Source: Prionailurus bengalensis
Lineage: Eukaryota; Chordata; Mammalia; Carnivora; Felidae
Length of the DNA: 64,000 nt
Reading direction: 5' to 3'
Assembly: GCF_016509475.1 (NCBI RefSeq)
Contig: NC_057349.1
Location: 46,207,075 to 46,271,074 of the forward strand
In this document: positions 45,307 through 56,664 of the stretch, piece by piece
Layout of the letters: every line of letters begins with the position of its first letter
Position numbering within the stretch: position 1 is the stretch's first letter
Program-made: the position numbers and the translations under genes
Notes under the pieces: model-generated
What the model saw: only the letters and a program-made list of their open reading frames with translations
Database searches by the model: none
What the model was told of the DNA's origin: nothing

Positions 45307-45927
45307 TTGCCTCAGTCCCTGCACTGTAGGCTCCTTCCCCACCAGAAGACACAAACCTTGCTTACAGCACACCTCCTACCCCATGAACATTGCAGATTTG
45401 CCCCTGCCAATATGCCCTTGGCCAACCCATCCAAAGTGGTTGCACAAGCCTGGCAGTGTGCAAGCAGCCCCGACAGGGACCATCACCACACTAAGGTAAC
45501 TCCCACCTCAGGGAGATGGGAAAATAACCACATACACCAAGATGACTGTAGCCACAGCAGTGGGATGAAGGCAGGACTGCTGGCCTTGCCCACAAGAGAA
45601 AGCTTCTCAGGGGATGACACAGGAAAATTCCCCTCTAGTTTGGTGCTACATTTCTGGCAAATGCTTCATCTGTTGCAACTCAAACCCAAAGCAGCTCCAG
45701 ACTGGCCCACTAACACCATGAGACCAAACAATGCCTACAACAGGCAAAGAGAACCACTGCAGATGACTGGCCTGAAGGGAAAAAACAAAAACAGAAACAA
45801 AAACAGCTCAGCCACAACAGCAGAGTACACACAATACACATATAGAGACACCCCTGAAGCAGCAGGTTCTGGAGAACAAGGGACACTACATAGCAGGGCA
45901 CCACAGGACCTCTTATTTATAAACTAA
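45307..45927 (+). other. 206-codon open frame in the L1-G 5'UTR
   Basis: The longest ATG-initiated frame in the window. The translation is His/Pro/Thr-rich with no domain, membrane segment or signal peptide that I recognise. It lies wholly within the L1 5'UTR, where GC-rich sequence lowers stop density. The related 5'UTR at 59.5-60.2 kb does not keep it open over the same span. I regard it as fortuitous unless conserved in other copies. Confidence 0.35.
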
Positions 45928-45999
45928 TTACTTTCAAGTCCAGGAGATGTAACTGACTTTCCTACACATAGAAACAGGCACAGAGAGTTAGACAAATGA

Positions 46000-46930
46000 G
46001 AAAATAGAGAAATATGTCTCAAATGAAAGAACAAGACAAAATCACAGCAGGAGACCTAAGTGAAACTGAGGTACGTAACATGCTTGACAGAGAATTTAAA
46101 ATAATGACCAAAATACTGGATTTGAAAAAAAGAATGGAAGACCTCAGTGAGACCTTTAAGAAAGAGATTAAGAAAAGAACCATTCAGAGGTGAAGAACAC
46201 AATAAGTGAATTTTAAAAATATGTATAAATGGAATAAAGAGTAGACTAGAACAAGCAGAAGAACAAATCAATGACATGTAGGACAGATAAATGGAAAATA
46301 ATTAAACTCATAAAATGAGAGGAAAAGAATTATGCAAATAAGAATAGGTTAGGGATTTCAGCAACACCATTAAGTGTAATAATATCCCCATTATAGGAAT
46401 CCCAGAAGAAAAAGAAGAGAGAAAAGGGGAAAGAAAAATTGAAGTAATAATGGCTGGAAACTTTCCAAATCTGGGAAAGGAAAAAGAAATTCAGATCTAG
46501 GAGGCACAGAGATCCCCCAACAAAATCAACTCAAGTAGGTCCACACAAAGCCATGTAGTAATTAAAATGGCAAAAAGTAGTTATAAAAAAATTTTTTTAA
46601 GCAGCAAGAGAAAAAAAAAAGTTCAATACAAGGGAAACCCAATAAGGCTATCAGAGGATTTTTTTAGCTGAAATTTTGCAGGTGTGAGGTGGTGACATGA
46701 TATATTTTAAAATGCTGAAAGGAAAAAAATCTGCAGCCAAGAATACTCTATGCAGCAAAGCCATCATTCAGAATAGAAGGAGAGATAAGGAGATTCCCAG
46801 ACAAACAAAAGTTAGAGGAATTCATCACCACTAAACCAGCCTTATATGAAATGTTTAATGGGACTCTGAGTGGAAAGGAAAGACTATAAGTAAGAATAAG
46901 AAAAGTAGAAAGCACAAAAGCTGCAAAAAT
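46000..46930 (+). pseudogene. L1-G ORF1 remnant
   Basis: Begins with the agacaaatgagaaaatagag block and runs through the coiled-coil part (gaatggaagacctcagtgag), the mid region (ggaatcccagaagaaaaaga; ggaaactttccaaatctggg) and the C-terminal part (agagataaggagattcccag; ccagccttatatgaaatg). Poly-A expansions and stops break the frame. Encodes in intact elements the trimeric RNA-binding ORF1p. Confidence 0.83.
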
Positions 46931-47479
46931 AAGTATATCTGCAAAAATCAGTGAAAGAACTCACAAAATAAAAGGGAGTAGACTATGACACCATATGCCC
47001 AAAACATGATGAGGGAGACGGGTAAATAATGGGTTCAACTCAATATAGACTGCCATATGCAGAAGATATTACACACAAACTGAATGGTAACCACAAATCA
47101 AAAACCAGGAACGGGCAAAAAATAAAGAGAAAGTAATCTAAATATTTCACTAAGAAAGGTAATTAATCATCAGGGAAGAGGACAAAACAAGAAAGTAACA
47201 GAAAAACTACAAAAACAATAAAATAAGTAATAAAATCACAATAATTCTTACCTATCAATAATTTCTTTGAATGTAAATGGACTAAATGCTCCAGTCAAAA
47301 GACATAGGGTGAAGGAATGGATAAAAAAGCAAGATTCTTATATACTACCTACAAGAGACTCATTTCAGACCTAAAGATACATGCAAATTGAAAGTAAATG
47401 GATGGATAAGAATTTATCTTGCAAATGATGTTTAAAAAAAGCTGGAGTAGCAATACTTATATTGGAAAAAATAGATTTT

Positions 47480-47697
47480 TTTTTTTAATTTTTTTTTCAA
47501 CGTTTATTTATTTTTGGGACAGAGAGAGACAGCATGAACGGGCGAGGGGCAGAGAGAGAGGGAGACCCAGAATCGGAAACAGGCTCCAGGCTCTGAGCCA
47601 TCAGCCCAGAGCCCGACGCGGGGCTCGAACTCATGGACCGCGAGATCGTGACCTGGCTGAAGTCGGACGCTTAACCGACTGCGCCACCCAGGCGCCC
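47480..47697 (-). mobile_element. Young felid CAN-SINE in L1-G ORF2
   Basis: Near consensus with CpGs kept. Perfect 17-bp target-site duplication tggaaaaaatagatttt (47463-47479 and 47698-47714). Confidence 0.97.
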
Positions 47698-48593
47698 TGG
47701 AAAAAATAGATTTTAAAACAAAGAGTGTAATGAGAGACAAAAAAAGACCCTATATAATCATAAAGGGAAAAATTAAACAAGAAAATATAACAATTGTAAA
47801 TATTCATCTCACATGGGAGCACACAAACACAAAAAGCAGTTAATAACAAACATACAGTAATCAGTAGAATACAGTAATAGCAAGGGACTTTACCAAACCA
47901 CTTACATCGGTGGTAGATCATCCAAACAGAAAACCAACAAAGAAACAGTGGCTTTGAATGACACAATGGGCCAGATGGATCTAAAAGATATATTCAGAAT
48001 ATTCCAACCTAAAACAGCAGAATACACATTCTTTTCAAGAGCCCATGGAACATTCTCCAGAATAGATCCCATTATAGGCCACAAAATAAGTCAAAATATT
48101 TAAAAATCTTGAAGTCATACAATGCATCTTTTCAGACCACAACACTATGAAACTAGAAATCAACCCACAGGGAAAAATCTGGAGACAGCAAAATATCTTA
48201 AATAACATGATATTAAACAATGAATGATTCAACCAAGACATCAAAGAGACATTCCAAAAATACATGGAGAAAAATGAAAATGAAAACCCAATGGTCCAAA
48301 CCTTTAGGATGCAGCAAAAATGGTTCTAAGAATGAAGTTTATAGCAATATGTGTGTCCCTCAAGGAGCAAGAAAAATCTCAAATAAGCAACCTATCCTTA
48401 CACATAAAGGAGCTAGAAAAAGAAGAAACAAAAATCCAAAACCAGTAGAAGGAATGAAATAATAAAGATTAGAGCAGAAATAAACAAAATAGAAAGTTAA
48501 AACAACAATAACAACAACAAAAGCAACACTAGAACAGATCAATGGCTATTTAAAAAGATAAACAAAATTGATAAACCTATAACCAGACTCATC

Positions 48594-48596
<3 letters not shown>

Positions 48597-48633
<37 letters not shown>
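48597..48633. repeat. (GA)n microsatellite in L1 ORF2
   Basis: About 18 GA units in place of the short purine tract normal for this ORF2 position. Confidence 0.97.
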
Positions 48634-48637
<4 letters not shown>

Positions 48638-49029
48638 CAAAATCAGAAATAAAAGATATAAAAACTGATAACACATAAATATAAAGGATTATAAGAGAAT
48701 ATTGTGAAAAATTATAGTCAAAAAATTCGACAACATAGAAGAAATGATAAATTTCTAGAAACATAACCTATCAAACTGAAGCAGGAAGACACAGAAAATT
48801 TGAACAGACTGATCACCAGCAATAAAATTGAATCGGTAATCAAAAAACTCACAACATACAAAAGTACAGGACCAGATGGCTTTACAGGTGAATGCTACCA
48901 AACATTTAAAGAAGAGTTAATATCTATTCTTCTCAAACTATTCCAAAAAATAGAAGAGGAAGAAATACTTTGAAATTCATTCTATGAGGCTACCATTACC
49001 CTGATACCAAAACAAGATAAAGGCATTGC

Positions 49030-49034
49030 AAAAA

Positions 49035-49085
<51 letters not shown>
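49030..49085. repeat. (A)n(GA)n microsatellite in L1 ORF2
   Basis: A run of 13 A followed by about 20 GA units, then an imperfect GA stretch to about 49105. Confidence 0.97.
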
Positions 49086-49087
<2 letters not shown>

Positions 49088-49292
49088 CAGAGACAGAGAA
49101 AGAGAACTAGGGCCTATTTTCTCTGGTGAACATAGATGCAAAAATTTTCAACAAAATATTAGCAAACTGAATACAGCAATATACTAAAAAATTCATTCAC
49201 CACAATCGAGTGGGATTTATTCCAGGATACAAGGATGGTTCAATATTTGCAAATCAATCAACATGATACATCATGCTAATAAGAAAAAGGAA

Positions 49293-49504
49293 GGGCACCT
49301 AGCTGGCTCATTCAGCTGAGATTCTGACTCTTGGTTTCAGCTCAGGTCATGATTTCACAGCTCATGAGTTTGGGCTCCACATCAGGCTCCACACTGAAAG
49401 TATGAAGTCTGCTTGGATTCTCTCTTTCTCTGACCCTCCCATGACCACTCTCTCTGTCTCCCTCTCAAAATAAATAAATAAACTCAATTATTTTTTAATT
49501 AAAA
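49293..49504 (+). mobile_element. Felid CAN-SINE in L1-G RT region
   Basis: Head gggcacctagctggctcatt. Imperfect duplications (49278-49291 aataagaaaaagga; 49505-49518 agtaagagaaagga). Confidence 0.91.
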
Positions 49505-51839
49505 AGTAAGAGAAAGGATAAAAACTGTGGATCATCTCAACAGATACAGAAAAAGCATTTGACAAAGTCCAAAATCCATTCATGATTAAAAAAAAAATTA
49601 ACAAAGTAGATGTAGAGGGAATATACCTCAACATAATAGAGATCACATATAAAAAACTCACAGCTAACATCAACTGAATGGTGAAAGACTGAGAGCTTTT
49701 CCTCTATAGTTAGAAATAAAAGGAGTCCACTATCACCACTTTTATTCATCACAGTACTGGAAGTCCTAGCCACAGCAATCAGAAAACAAAAAGAAATAAA
49801 GTTCATCCAAACTAATAAGGAAGCTATAAAACTGTGGCTATTTCCAGATGACAGGATACTATATATAGAAAATGCTAAAGACTCCACCAAAGAATTATTA
49901 GAACTTCTTAATGAATTCAGTGATGTTGCAGAATACAAAATCAATGTACAGAAATCCATTGCATTTATATACTCTAATAATGAAGCAGCAGAAAGAAATT
50001 AAGAAAGCAATCCCATTTGCAACTGCACCAAAAATAATAAGATATCCAGGAACAAACTTAACCAAGGAGGTAAAAGACCTCGGAAAACTATAAAACACTG
50101 ATGGAAAAAAATTGAAGACGACACAAAGAAATGGAAGGATATTCCATGTTCATGGATTGGAAGAACAAATATTGTTAAATGTCTATACTGCCCAAAGTAA
50201 TCTACAGATTTACTGCAATCCCTATCAAAATACTAACGGTATTTTTGAAAGAACTAGTATAGCAACACTAAAATTTGTATAGAAACACAAAAGACCAGAA
50301 TAGCCAAAGCAATCTTGAAAAAGTAAAACAAAGCTGGAGGTGTCACAATACCAGATTTCAAGTTATACTACAAAACTTTAGTAACCTGTAGTATAGTACT
50401 GGCACAAAACCAGACACGTAGATCAATACAAAAGACTAGAAAGCTGAAAATGAAACCCATGATCATATGCTCAATTAAATCGTCAACAAAGGATGAAAGA
50501 GTATGCAATGGAAAAAGACAGTCTCTTCAATAAATCGTGCTGGGAAAATTGGATGTCTACATGCAAAAGCATGAAACTAGACCACTTTCTTACACCATAA
50601 ACAAAAATAAATTCAAAGTCGATTAAAGACCTAAATGTGGGATCTGAAATCATAAAATTCCTAAAAGACCACAGGAATTACTTACTCTGATACCAGCCAT
50701 AGCAACATTTATCTAGCAACAATCTTCTGACTCAACGTAGACAAAAGCAAAAATAAACTATTGTTGACTACGTCAAAATGAAAAGCATTTTCACAGCAAT
50801 AAACAAAACTAAAAGATAACCTATGGAATTGGAGAAGATATTTGCAAATGACCTATGTGGTAAAGGGTTAGCATCCAAAATATATAAAGAACTTACACAA
50901 CTCAACACCAAAAAAATCAAATAATCCACTTAAAAAATGGGCAGAAGACATGTACAGACATTTATTCTAAGAAGACATCCAGATGGCCTACAGACACATG
51001 AAAAGATACTCCACATCATTCATCATCAGGGAACTACAAGTCAAAACTACAATGAGATGTCATCTCACACCTGTCAGAATGGCTAAAATCAACAACACAA
51101 GAAAGAACAAGTGTTGGCAAAGATGTGGAGAAAAAGGAACTCTTGTGCCCTTTTGGTGGGGATGCAAACTGGTGCAGCCACTCTGGAAAACAGTATGAGG
51201 GCTCTTCCAAAAATTAAAAATAGAACTGTCATATGATCCAGTAATTGCACTACTGGGTATTTACCCAAAGAATATGAAAATACTAATTCAAAATGATATA
51301 TGCACCCATATGTTTACTGCAGCATTATTCACAATAGCCAAAATTTAGAGACAAGCCCAAGTGTCTATGAATAGATGAATAAAGAAAATGTGGTGTATAC
51401 ACAATTTGGTGTATACACACACAACTATTATTCTGCCATAAAAATAATAAAATCTTGCCATTTTTAATAACATAGATGGATCTACTGAGTATCAAGCTAA
51501 CTGAGTAAGTCAGAGAAAGACAAATAACCATATAATTTCACTCATATGTGAAATTTAACAAACAAAACAAGGGCGGGGGGGAAACAAACCAAAAAACAGA
51601 CTTAACTACAGGGAACAAAACAGATGGTTACCAGAGGGGAGGTCAGTGGTGGGATGGGGGAAAAGGTGAAGGGAATTAAGAGTACATTTATCTTGATAAA
51701 CCCTAAGTAATATATACAGTTGTTTAACCATTATATTGTACATCTGAAATTAATATAACACTGCATGTTACCTGTACTGGAATTTTTAAAATTCTAACAA
51801 AAAAATAAATAAAATTAATGTATTTATTTTTGCATTTTT

Positions 51840-52058
51840 TAAAAAAAATTTTTAATGTTTATCTATTTTTGAGACAGAGAAAGACAGAGCATGAGTGGGG
51901 GAAGGGGAGAGAGAGAGGGAGACACAGAATTTGAGGCAGGCTCCAGGCTCTGAGCCATCACACAGAACCTGATGCGGGGCTTGAATCCATAAGCTGTGAG
52001 ATCTTCATGACCTGAGCTGAAGTTGGATGCTCAACCAACTGAGCCACCCAGGCAACAC
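51840..52058 (-). mobile_element. Felid CAN-SINE
   Basis: GA-rich part, ends gccacccaggcaac. Target duplication tatttttgcattttt (51825-51839) and tatttttgtattttt (52059-52073). Confidence 0.94.
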
Positions 52059-52073
52059 TATTTTTGTATTTTT

Positions 52074-53005
52074 GAATGACATTTTCTGAAAGAAGACATA
52101 CAGATGTCCAAAAGACTCATGAAAAGATTCTCAATATCACAAATCATCAGAAAATCAAATCTTAATTGCAGTGAAATATCACGTCACAATAGTCAGAAGG
52201 GCTAGTATCAAAAGAAAAAAACAAGAAAAAAACAAGAAATAAGTATTGGGGACGATGTGGAGAAAAGAGAACCTTTATGTACTGTTAGCAGGAATATAAA
52301 TTGGTGCAGCCACTACAAATAACAGTATGAAGCTTACTCAAATAACTAGAAATACCTTAATATTCAGTTATTCCATTACTGGGTGTTAACCCAAGTAAAG
52401 GAGAAACGCTACTTCACTTATTCGAAAGACATATGCACTCTTATGCTTATTGCAGAATTATTTACAATAGCCAAGATATGTAAACAATCCAAATGTCTAT
52501 GGGTAAATAGCTAAAGAAGATGTGGATAGATAGATATGTATGTATGTATGTATATATATTACGCAGGCATAAAAAAGATGAGACTGTGCCATTGCAACAA
52601 CATGGATAGATCTAGAGGATATTATGCTAAATGAAATGGGTCTTACATAAAAACACAAATGCCATATGATGTCACTTATATGCAGAATCTAAAAAACAAA
52701 ACAAGTGAATAAATAAACAAAAAAACAGAATCAGACCTATAAAAACAGAACAAACTGACAGCTGCCAAAAGGGAGGAGAATGGAGGGATAGGAAAAACTA
52801 GTGAAGGGGAATGAATAAGTCTTGAGAATAAAAGGTATGCCTAGGGAATACAGTCAGTGGTATTGTAATAGTGTTGCATTGTGACAGATGGTAACTACAC
52901 TTGTGGTGAGCACAGCATCGCATATAGAGTTGTTGAATCACTATGTTGTAAACCTAAAACTAATATAACCTCATGTGTCAACGATACTAAAAAAAATGGC
53001 TAGGA
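52074..53005 (+). mobile_element. Old L1 3' end fragment
   Basis: ORF2 end and 3'UTR: catacagatgtccaaaagac, tgagactgtgccattgcaac, then gtaaacctaaaactaatata and a short A-rich end. 5' truncated, with stops throughout. Confidence 0.85.
52527..52560. repeat. GATA/GTAT tetranucleotide repeat
   Basis: gatagatagatatgtatgtatgtatgtatatat in the L1 position that often carries a microsatellite here. Confidence 0.92.
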
Positions 53006-53616
53006 GAATGCACAAAGGAAACTGCCTCCCTTTTTGAAAGCTAAGTTGAAAATACTAGCAGAGATTTATACCATAAGCTTTAAGAGTAGTACATCAATGA
53101 CAATGACTACATATTTTTCTGTCTATTATGTAGCTCCTCAGAAATATTCTTGAGATTGGATTTTTCCAAGGACTACTGAAAATCTAAAACACAAGAAAAG
53201 GCAGGAGAGTTTTCAGTTCACAGATAAGAAAATACACTCCAAATACAAGCAGTTCATCTTGTCATTAGCTGTCACACTATTGCTTTGGACATTCTTGATT
53301 AGAGCTAAGGAAGTTGAAGGCTAGCCTACCGATAAGCATATTTTCATGGCAAACCTACAACTCTAAGGTCTGTATTTTTGCAGAGCATACTATTTTGCGA
53401 AACTATGCAAAACAGAAAGAATGTTTTTATAGAAAATGAAAACTAACCAAGGCTCCAAAATAAAGGAATATAATTGTAACCTCCCAGACTTTCCCAGGTT
53501 GCATATTTATTATTTTTAGAAAAAAGCACCCATATGTAATACAACAAAAAATAAGATTCATTGGATTAAAAAAAAATGTTTTAATGACTTCAGAAAAAAA
53601 AAAGAATCAATATGGA
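53006..53616. other. Unassigned DNA
   Basis: No gene or repeat recognised. Confidence 0.5.
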
Positions 53617-53630
53617 AAGACTGGCCATTT

Positions 53631-53661
53631 TTAAAAATTTTTTAATGTTTTACTTATTTTT

Positions 53662-53703
<42 letters not shown>

Positions 53704-53873
53704 AAGCATGAGCCGGGGAGGGGCAGAGAGAGAGGGAGACACAGAATCCAAAGCAGGCTCCAAGCTCCAAGCTGTCAGCACAGAGCCCGATGAGGGGCTT
53801 GGACTCACAGACTGTGAGATCATGACCTGAGCCAAAGTCGGACGCTCATCTGACTGAGCCACCCAGGAGCCCC
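53631..53873 (-). mobile_element. Felid CAN-SINE with expanded (GA)n
   Basis: Contains about 18 GA units (53664-53700) where others have a short run. Ends gccacccaggagcccc. Perfect 14-bp duplication aagactggccattt (53617-53630 and 53874-53887). Confidence 0.96.
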
Positions 53874-53887
53874 AAGACTGGCCATTT

Positions 53888-55250
53888 AAAAAAAAAAAAC
53901 GTTCTTTGGAAGTGCTTTAATATTTCAGAGACTCCCAGTCAAAAGTAAGATAAATGAAAAAATAAAGAAGTTGATGAAATCTGCCTTTGTCATCCTTACC
54001 CCTAACTTTTAGCGTTATTTTCTCACTTCACATTGCTTTAACCCTCGTTTCTTTACGCTTTCTTGTACCTACCTGTAAACACTTATTGTAATATTCTACT
54101 TATTTCTCTGCGCTCAAGACATTTAAACCCTGTTAAGATACTGGCCCTCCTTTTTTCCCAATTAAAGTAAAACTAAGGAGATTTAGCCTGGGTTTAGTAT
54201 TTTCACTGTAGATGTTCTTTCGTAAACTGGGAGACAGCCCCACTTTAATGGGTGTTAATAGCTGAGAATAGGAAAATATGTTTTCATAAAATTTCTCATG
54301 GAAATGAAATTTGTGCTGAGACACAGAAAATATTGTAGGTAAGCGATGATGGGGCCAGATGTAGGTACTAACCACCAGTAGGAAAAAGTGGGGAAGGGAT
54401 AGAGAGAAATAAAGGATTCAGCTTCTAGCTAGCGAATCATCTATACTGTTTATTGTCTTTCTTCTTTGGAATGTGTGGATGGGATAAATTCTAAATGATA
54501 CCTCCTACAGCTTGGCTTTGACCTCATCATTTTCAAATAATTGTCCTTTCTTCCTCTTATGTTAGTCACCCAAAGCTGCAGTCATTCTTTTGGCTTTGCC
54601 ATTTCCCAAAATTGTACCACCACTGAAATCTCAATTTCAAGCACTCTATTTTCTGTCACTGCTATCCTTTCAACTACTTTTTGCCCTATTTTAACAATTC
54701 TCTATTCAAGTGGTTTGCCTCCTACTTCCCTGAAAAAATAGGAGCAATTTGTTGTGAGTTCCCATTATAGATTTACTACCAAATTCATTAATCTTTCAGC
54801 ATCTGTACTGAAATCCCTGCTTCTATCAAAGTTCCAACCCCTTTTTGGTCTCAATCCCATTTCCTTATGGCCCATTTTATGCACATATTCCCCCACTCAC
54901 TACATTGTCTATTTACAACTATTTACTTATTTGTTTCAAAATTTTCCCTTCAATAAGAGTTGTCTGTAACAATATTTAATAACCAAATCTGAGGCAAGGT
55001 GATGTTATTTTATAGTTGAAAGGGTCAAGTCTCACCTTAGTCTGATAAAATAATTATTTGGTATATTCATGTTAGCCTGTTTATTGATGACCAAATCAAC
55101 AGATTTATATTTAACTTAAGCATAAAGTTATCTTCATATCAGTATGAATACTGACATTTATTGAAACACAAATCTAACTCCATAGTAAGAATGTTTATAG
55201 GATACTGAAATAAACAGCTTAATTTGATGTAAAATTTCTCAGAGCTTTTA
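53888..55250. other. Unassigned noncoding DNA
   Basis: No exon recognised. Open frames at 54541-54969 are low-stop T-rich stretches without domains. Confidence 0.5.
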
Positions 55251-55911
55251 AAAGAAATATGTTGGTATATAGCCAAAATGTGGCAGCTATCTAAGTGTCT
55301 ATTGACAGATGAACTTATAAACAAAATGTGCTATAGATATATATACATATAATGAAACATCACTCAGACTTAAAAAAGAAAGAAATTCTGACACATGACA
55401 TAACACGGATGAACCTTGAGGATATTATGTTAAGTGAATAACCTACACATAAAAGAACATGCACTGTATGACTCCACTTTAAGAAGAACACAGAATAGGG
55501 GTGCCTGGGTGGCTCATTTGGTTAAGCCTCTGACTTCGGCTCAGGTCATGATCTCACAGCTTGTGGGTTCAAGTTCCACATTGGGCTCTGCGCTGACAGC
55601 TCAGAGATAGGAGCCTGCTTCGGATTCTGTGTCTCTCTCCCTCTCTCTGCATCCCCCCCCCAATAAAAAGACATTTAAAATAAAAGCACAGCAACACAGA
55701 TCAGTCAAATTCAGACAGAACATAAAATGGAGATTTTCAAGGGCTAGGTGACAGGAATAATGAAGAATTGCAATATAATAGGTATAGTTTTACTTTTATA
55801 AGTTGAAAAGAATTCTGGAGATTGGTTGTACAGAAATGTCAACTTAAGACTACTGAACTATACCCTTAAAAATTGGCCAAGGTGATACATTGTATTATAT
55901 GTATAATATTC
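55251..55911 (+). mobile_element. Ancient L1 3' end fragment
   Basis: tgttggtatatagccaaaat, gaggatattatgttaagtga, ctggagattggttgtacaga and ctatacccttaaaaattggc appear in the order of an old mammalian L1 3' end. Interrupted by a SINE. Confidence 0.8.
55499..55680 (+). mobile_element. Felid CAN-SINE in the ancient L1
   Basis: Head ggggtgcctgggtggctcat with a shortened CT-rich end and tail. Flanking duplications are not clear. Confidence 0.9.
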
Positions 55912-55924
55912 AAATACATATCTA

Positions 55925-56141
55925 GGGGTGCCTGGATGGCTCACTCAGTTATGCATATGACTCTTCATTTCAGCTCAGGTTATGATCTCATGGTTTATGA
56001 GTTTCAGCCATACATTGGGCTCTGCACTGATGGCATGGAGCCTGCTTGGGATTCTCTTTGTCTTTCCCTCATTCTCTACCTCTCTCTCTCACACACACAC
56101 ACACTCTCTAAAAAATAAATAAACTTAAAAAAATCTTTTCT
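55925..56141 (+). mobile_element. Felid CAN-SINE
   Basis: Head ggggtgcctggatggctcac, with a (CA)n run replacing the end of the CT part. Target duplication aaatacatatcta (55912-55924) and aaatatatatcta (56142-56154). Confidence 0.93.
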
Positions 56142-56154
56142 AAATATATATCTA

Positions 56155-56191
56155 TGTATGTGTATGTACACACACACACAAACACACACAC
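56155..56191. repeat. TG/CA simple repeat
   Basis: tgtatgtgtatgtacacacacacacaaacac, partly self-complementary. Confidence 0.88.
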
Positions 56192-56403
56192 TTATTTAGT
56201 GATGTGCATTAATTTCTCTAATAAGGAAATCTGCTGCAACTCCCTTAGTACAGAATTCTAATTCATTTCATTTTCACTTACTGGGGTGAAATTGATCTTC
56301 CATTTCAGAGTCTGTGAGGATTATGCAGGTAAGAATATAAATGAAAACCAATTTCAAGAAAACTGAACTTTTTATCAAATTGCAAATTAAAAGAAAGGAT
56401 CAA

Positions 56404-56664
56404 GGAGTGCCTGGGTGGCTCAATTAGTTAAATGGCTGACTTTGGCTCAGGTCATGATCTCATGGTTCGTGGGTTTGAGCCCTATGTCCGGCTCTATGCT
56501 GACAGCTCAGAGCCTGGAGCCCACTTCGGATTCTGTGTCTCCCTCTCTCTCTGACCCTCCTTCTCTGTCTCTCACTCTCTGTCTCTCTGTACTCTGTCTC
56601 TCTGTACTCACACTCTGTCTCTGTCTCTCTCAAAAATAAATAAACATTAATTTTTTTTAAAAAT
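56404..56664 (+). mobile_element. Felid CAN-SINE with expanded CT region
   Basis: Head ggagtgcctgggtggctcaa. The CT part carries extra ctctgtctctctgtact units. Imperfect A-rich duplications flank it. Confidence 0.92.

Larger units (their letters stand above)
47240..51480 (+). pseudogene. L1-G ORF2 remnant
   Basis: Endonuclease from about 47240 (acctatcaataatttctttg), split by a SINE at 47480. Reverse transcriptase 48800-50100 with the catalytic box reading F-P-D-D (49841-49852): both Asp are kept, Ala is replaced by Pro. A second SINE sits at 49293. C-terminal part runs to about 51480. Two purine tracts in the coding region have grown into (GA)n repeats (48597-48633 and 49045-49085). Longest open piece is 140 codons on the opposite strand, so no ORF2 product is possible. 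Confidence 0.84.
44300..51814 (+). mobile_element. Full-length-type L1 (L1-G)
   Basis: Starts near gatccagggaagatggcaaa with a long, GC-richer 5'UTR (to about 45990), then ORF1 (46000-46930), spacer, ORF2 from about 47240, and a 3' end at about 51770-51814 (ctgcatgttacctgtactgg then an AATAAATAAA tail). Three SINEs interrupt it. All the parts of an L1 are present in order, but ORF1 and ORF2 have stops and frameshifts. It is closer to L1-J (58.85 kb) in its 5'UTR than to L1-A. Confidence 0.88.

Noticed and set aside
44300..51814. Active L1 source element
   Set aside because: Both ORFs are broken by stops, SINE insertions and GA expansions, and the RT box is altered.
54541..54969. Two adjacent + frames as a possible exon pair
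   Set aside because: T-rich low-stop sequence with no domain and no convincing splice or promoter context.
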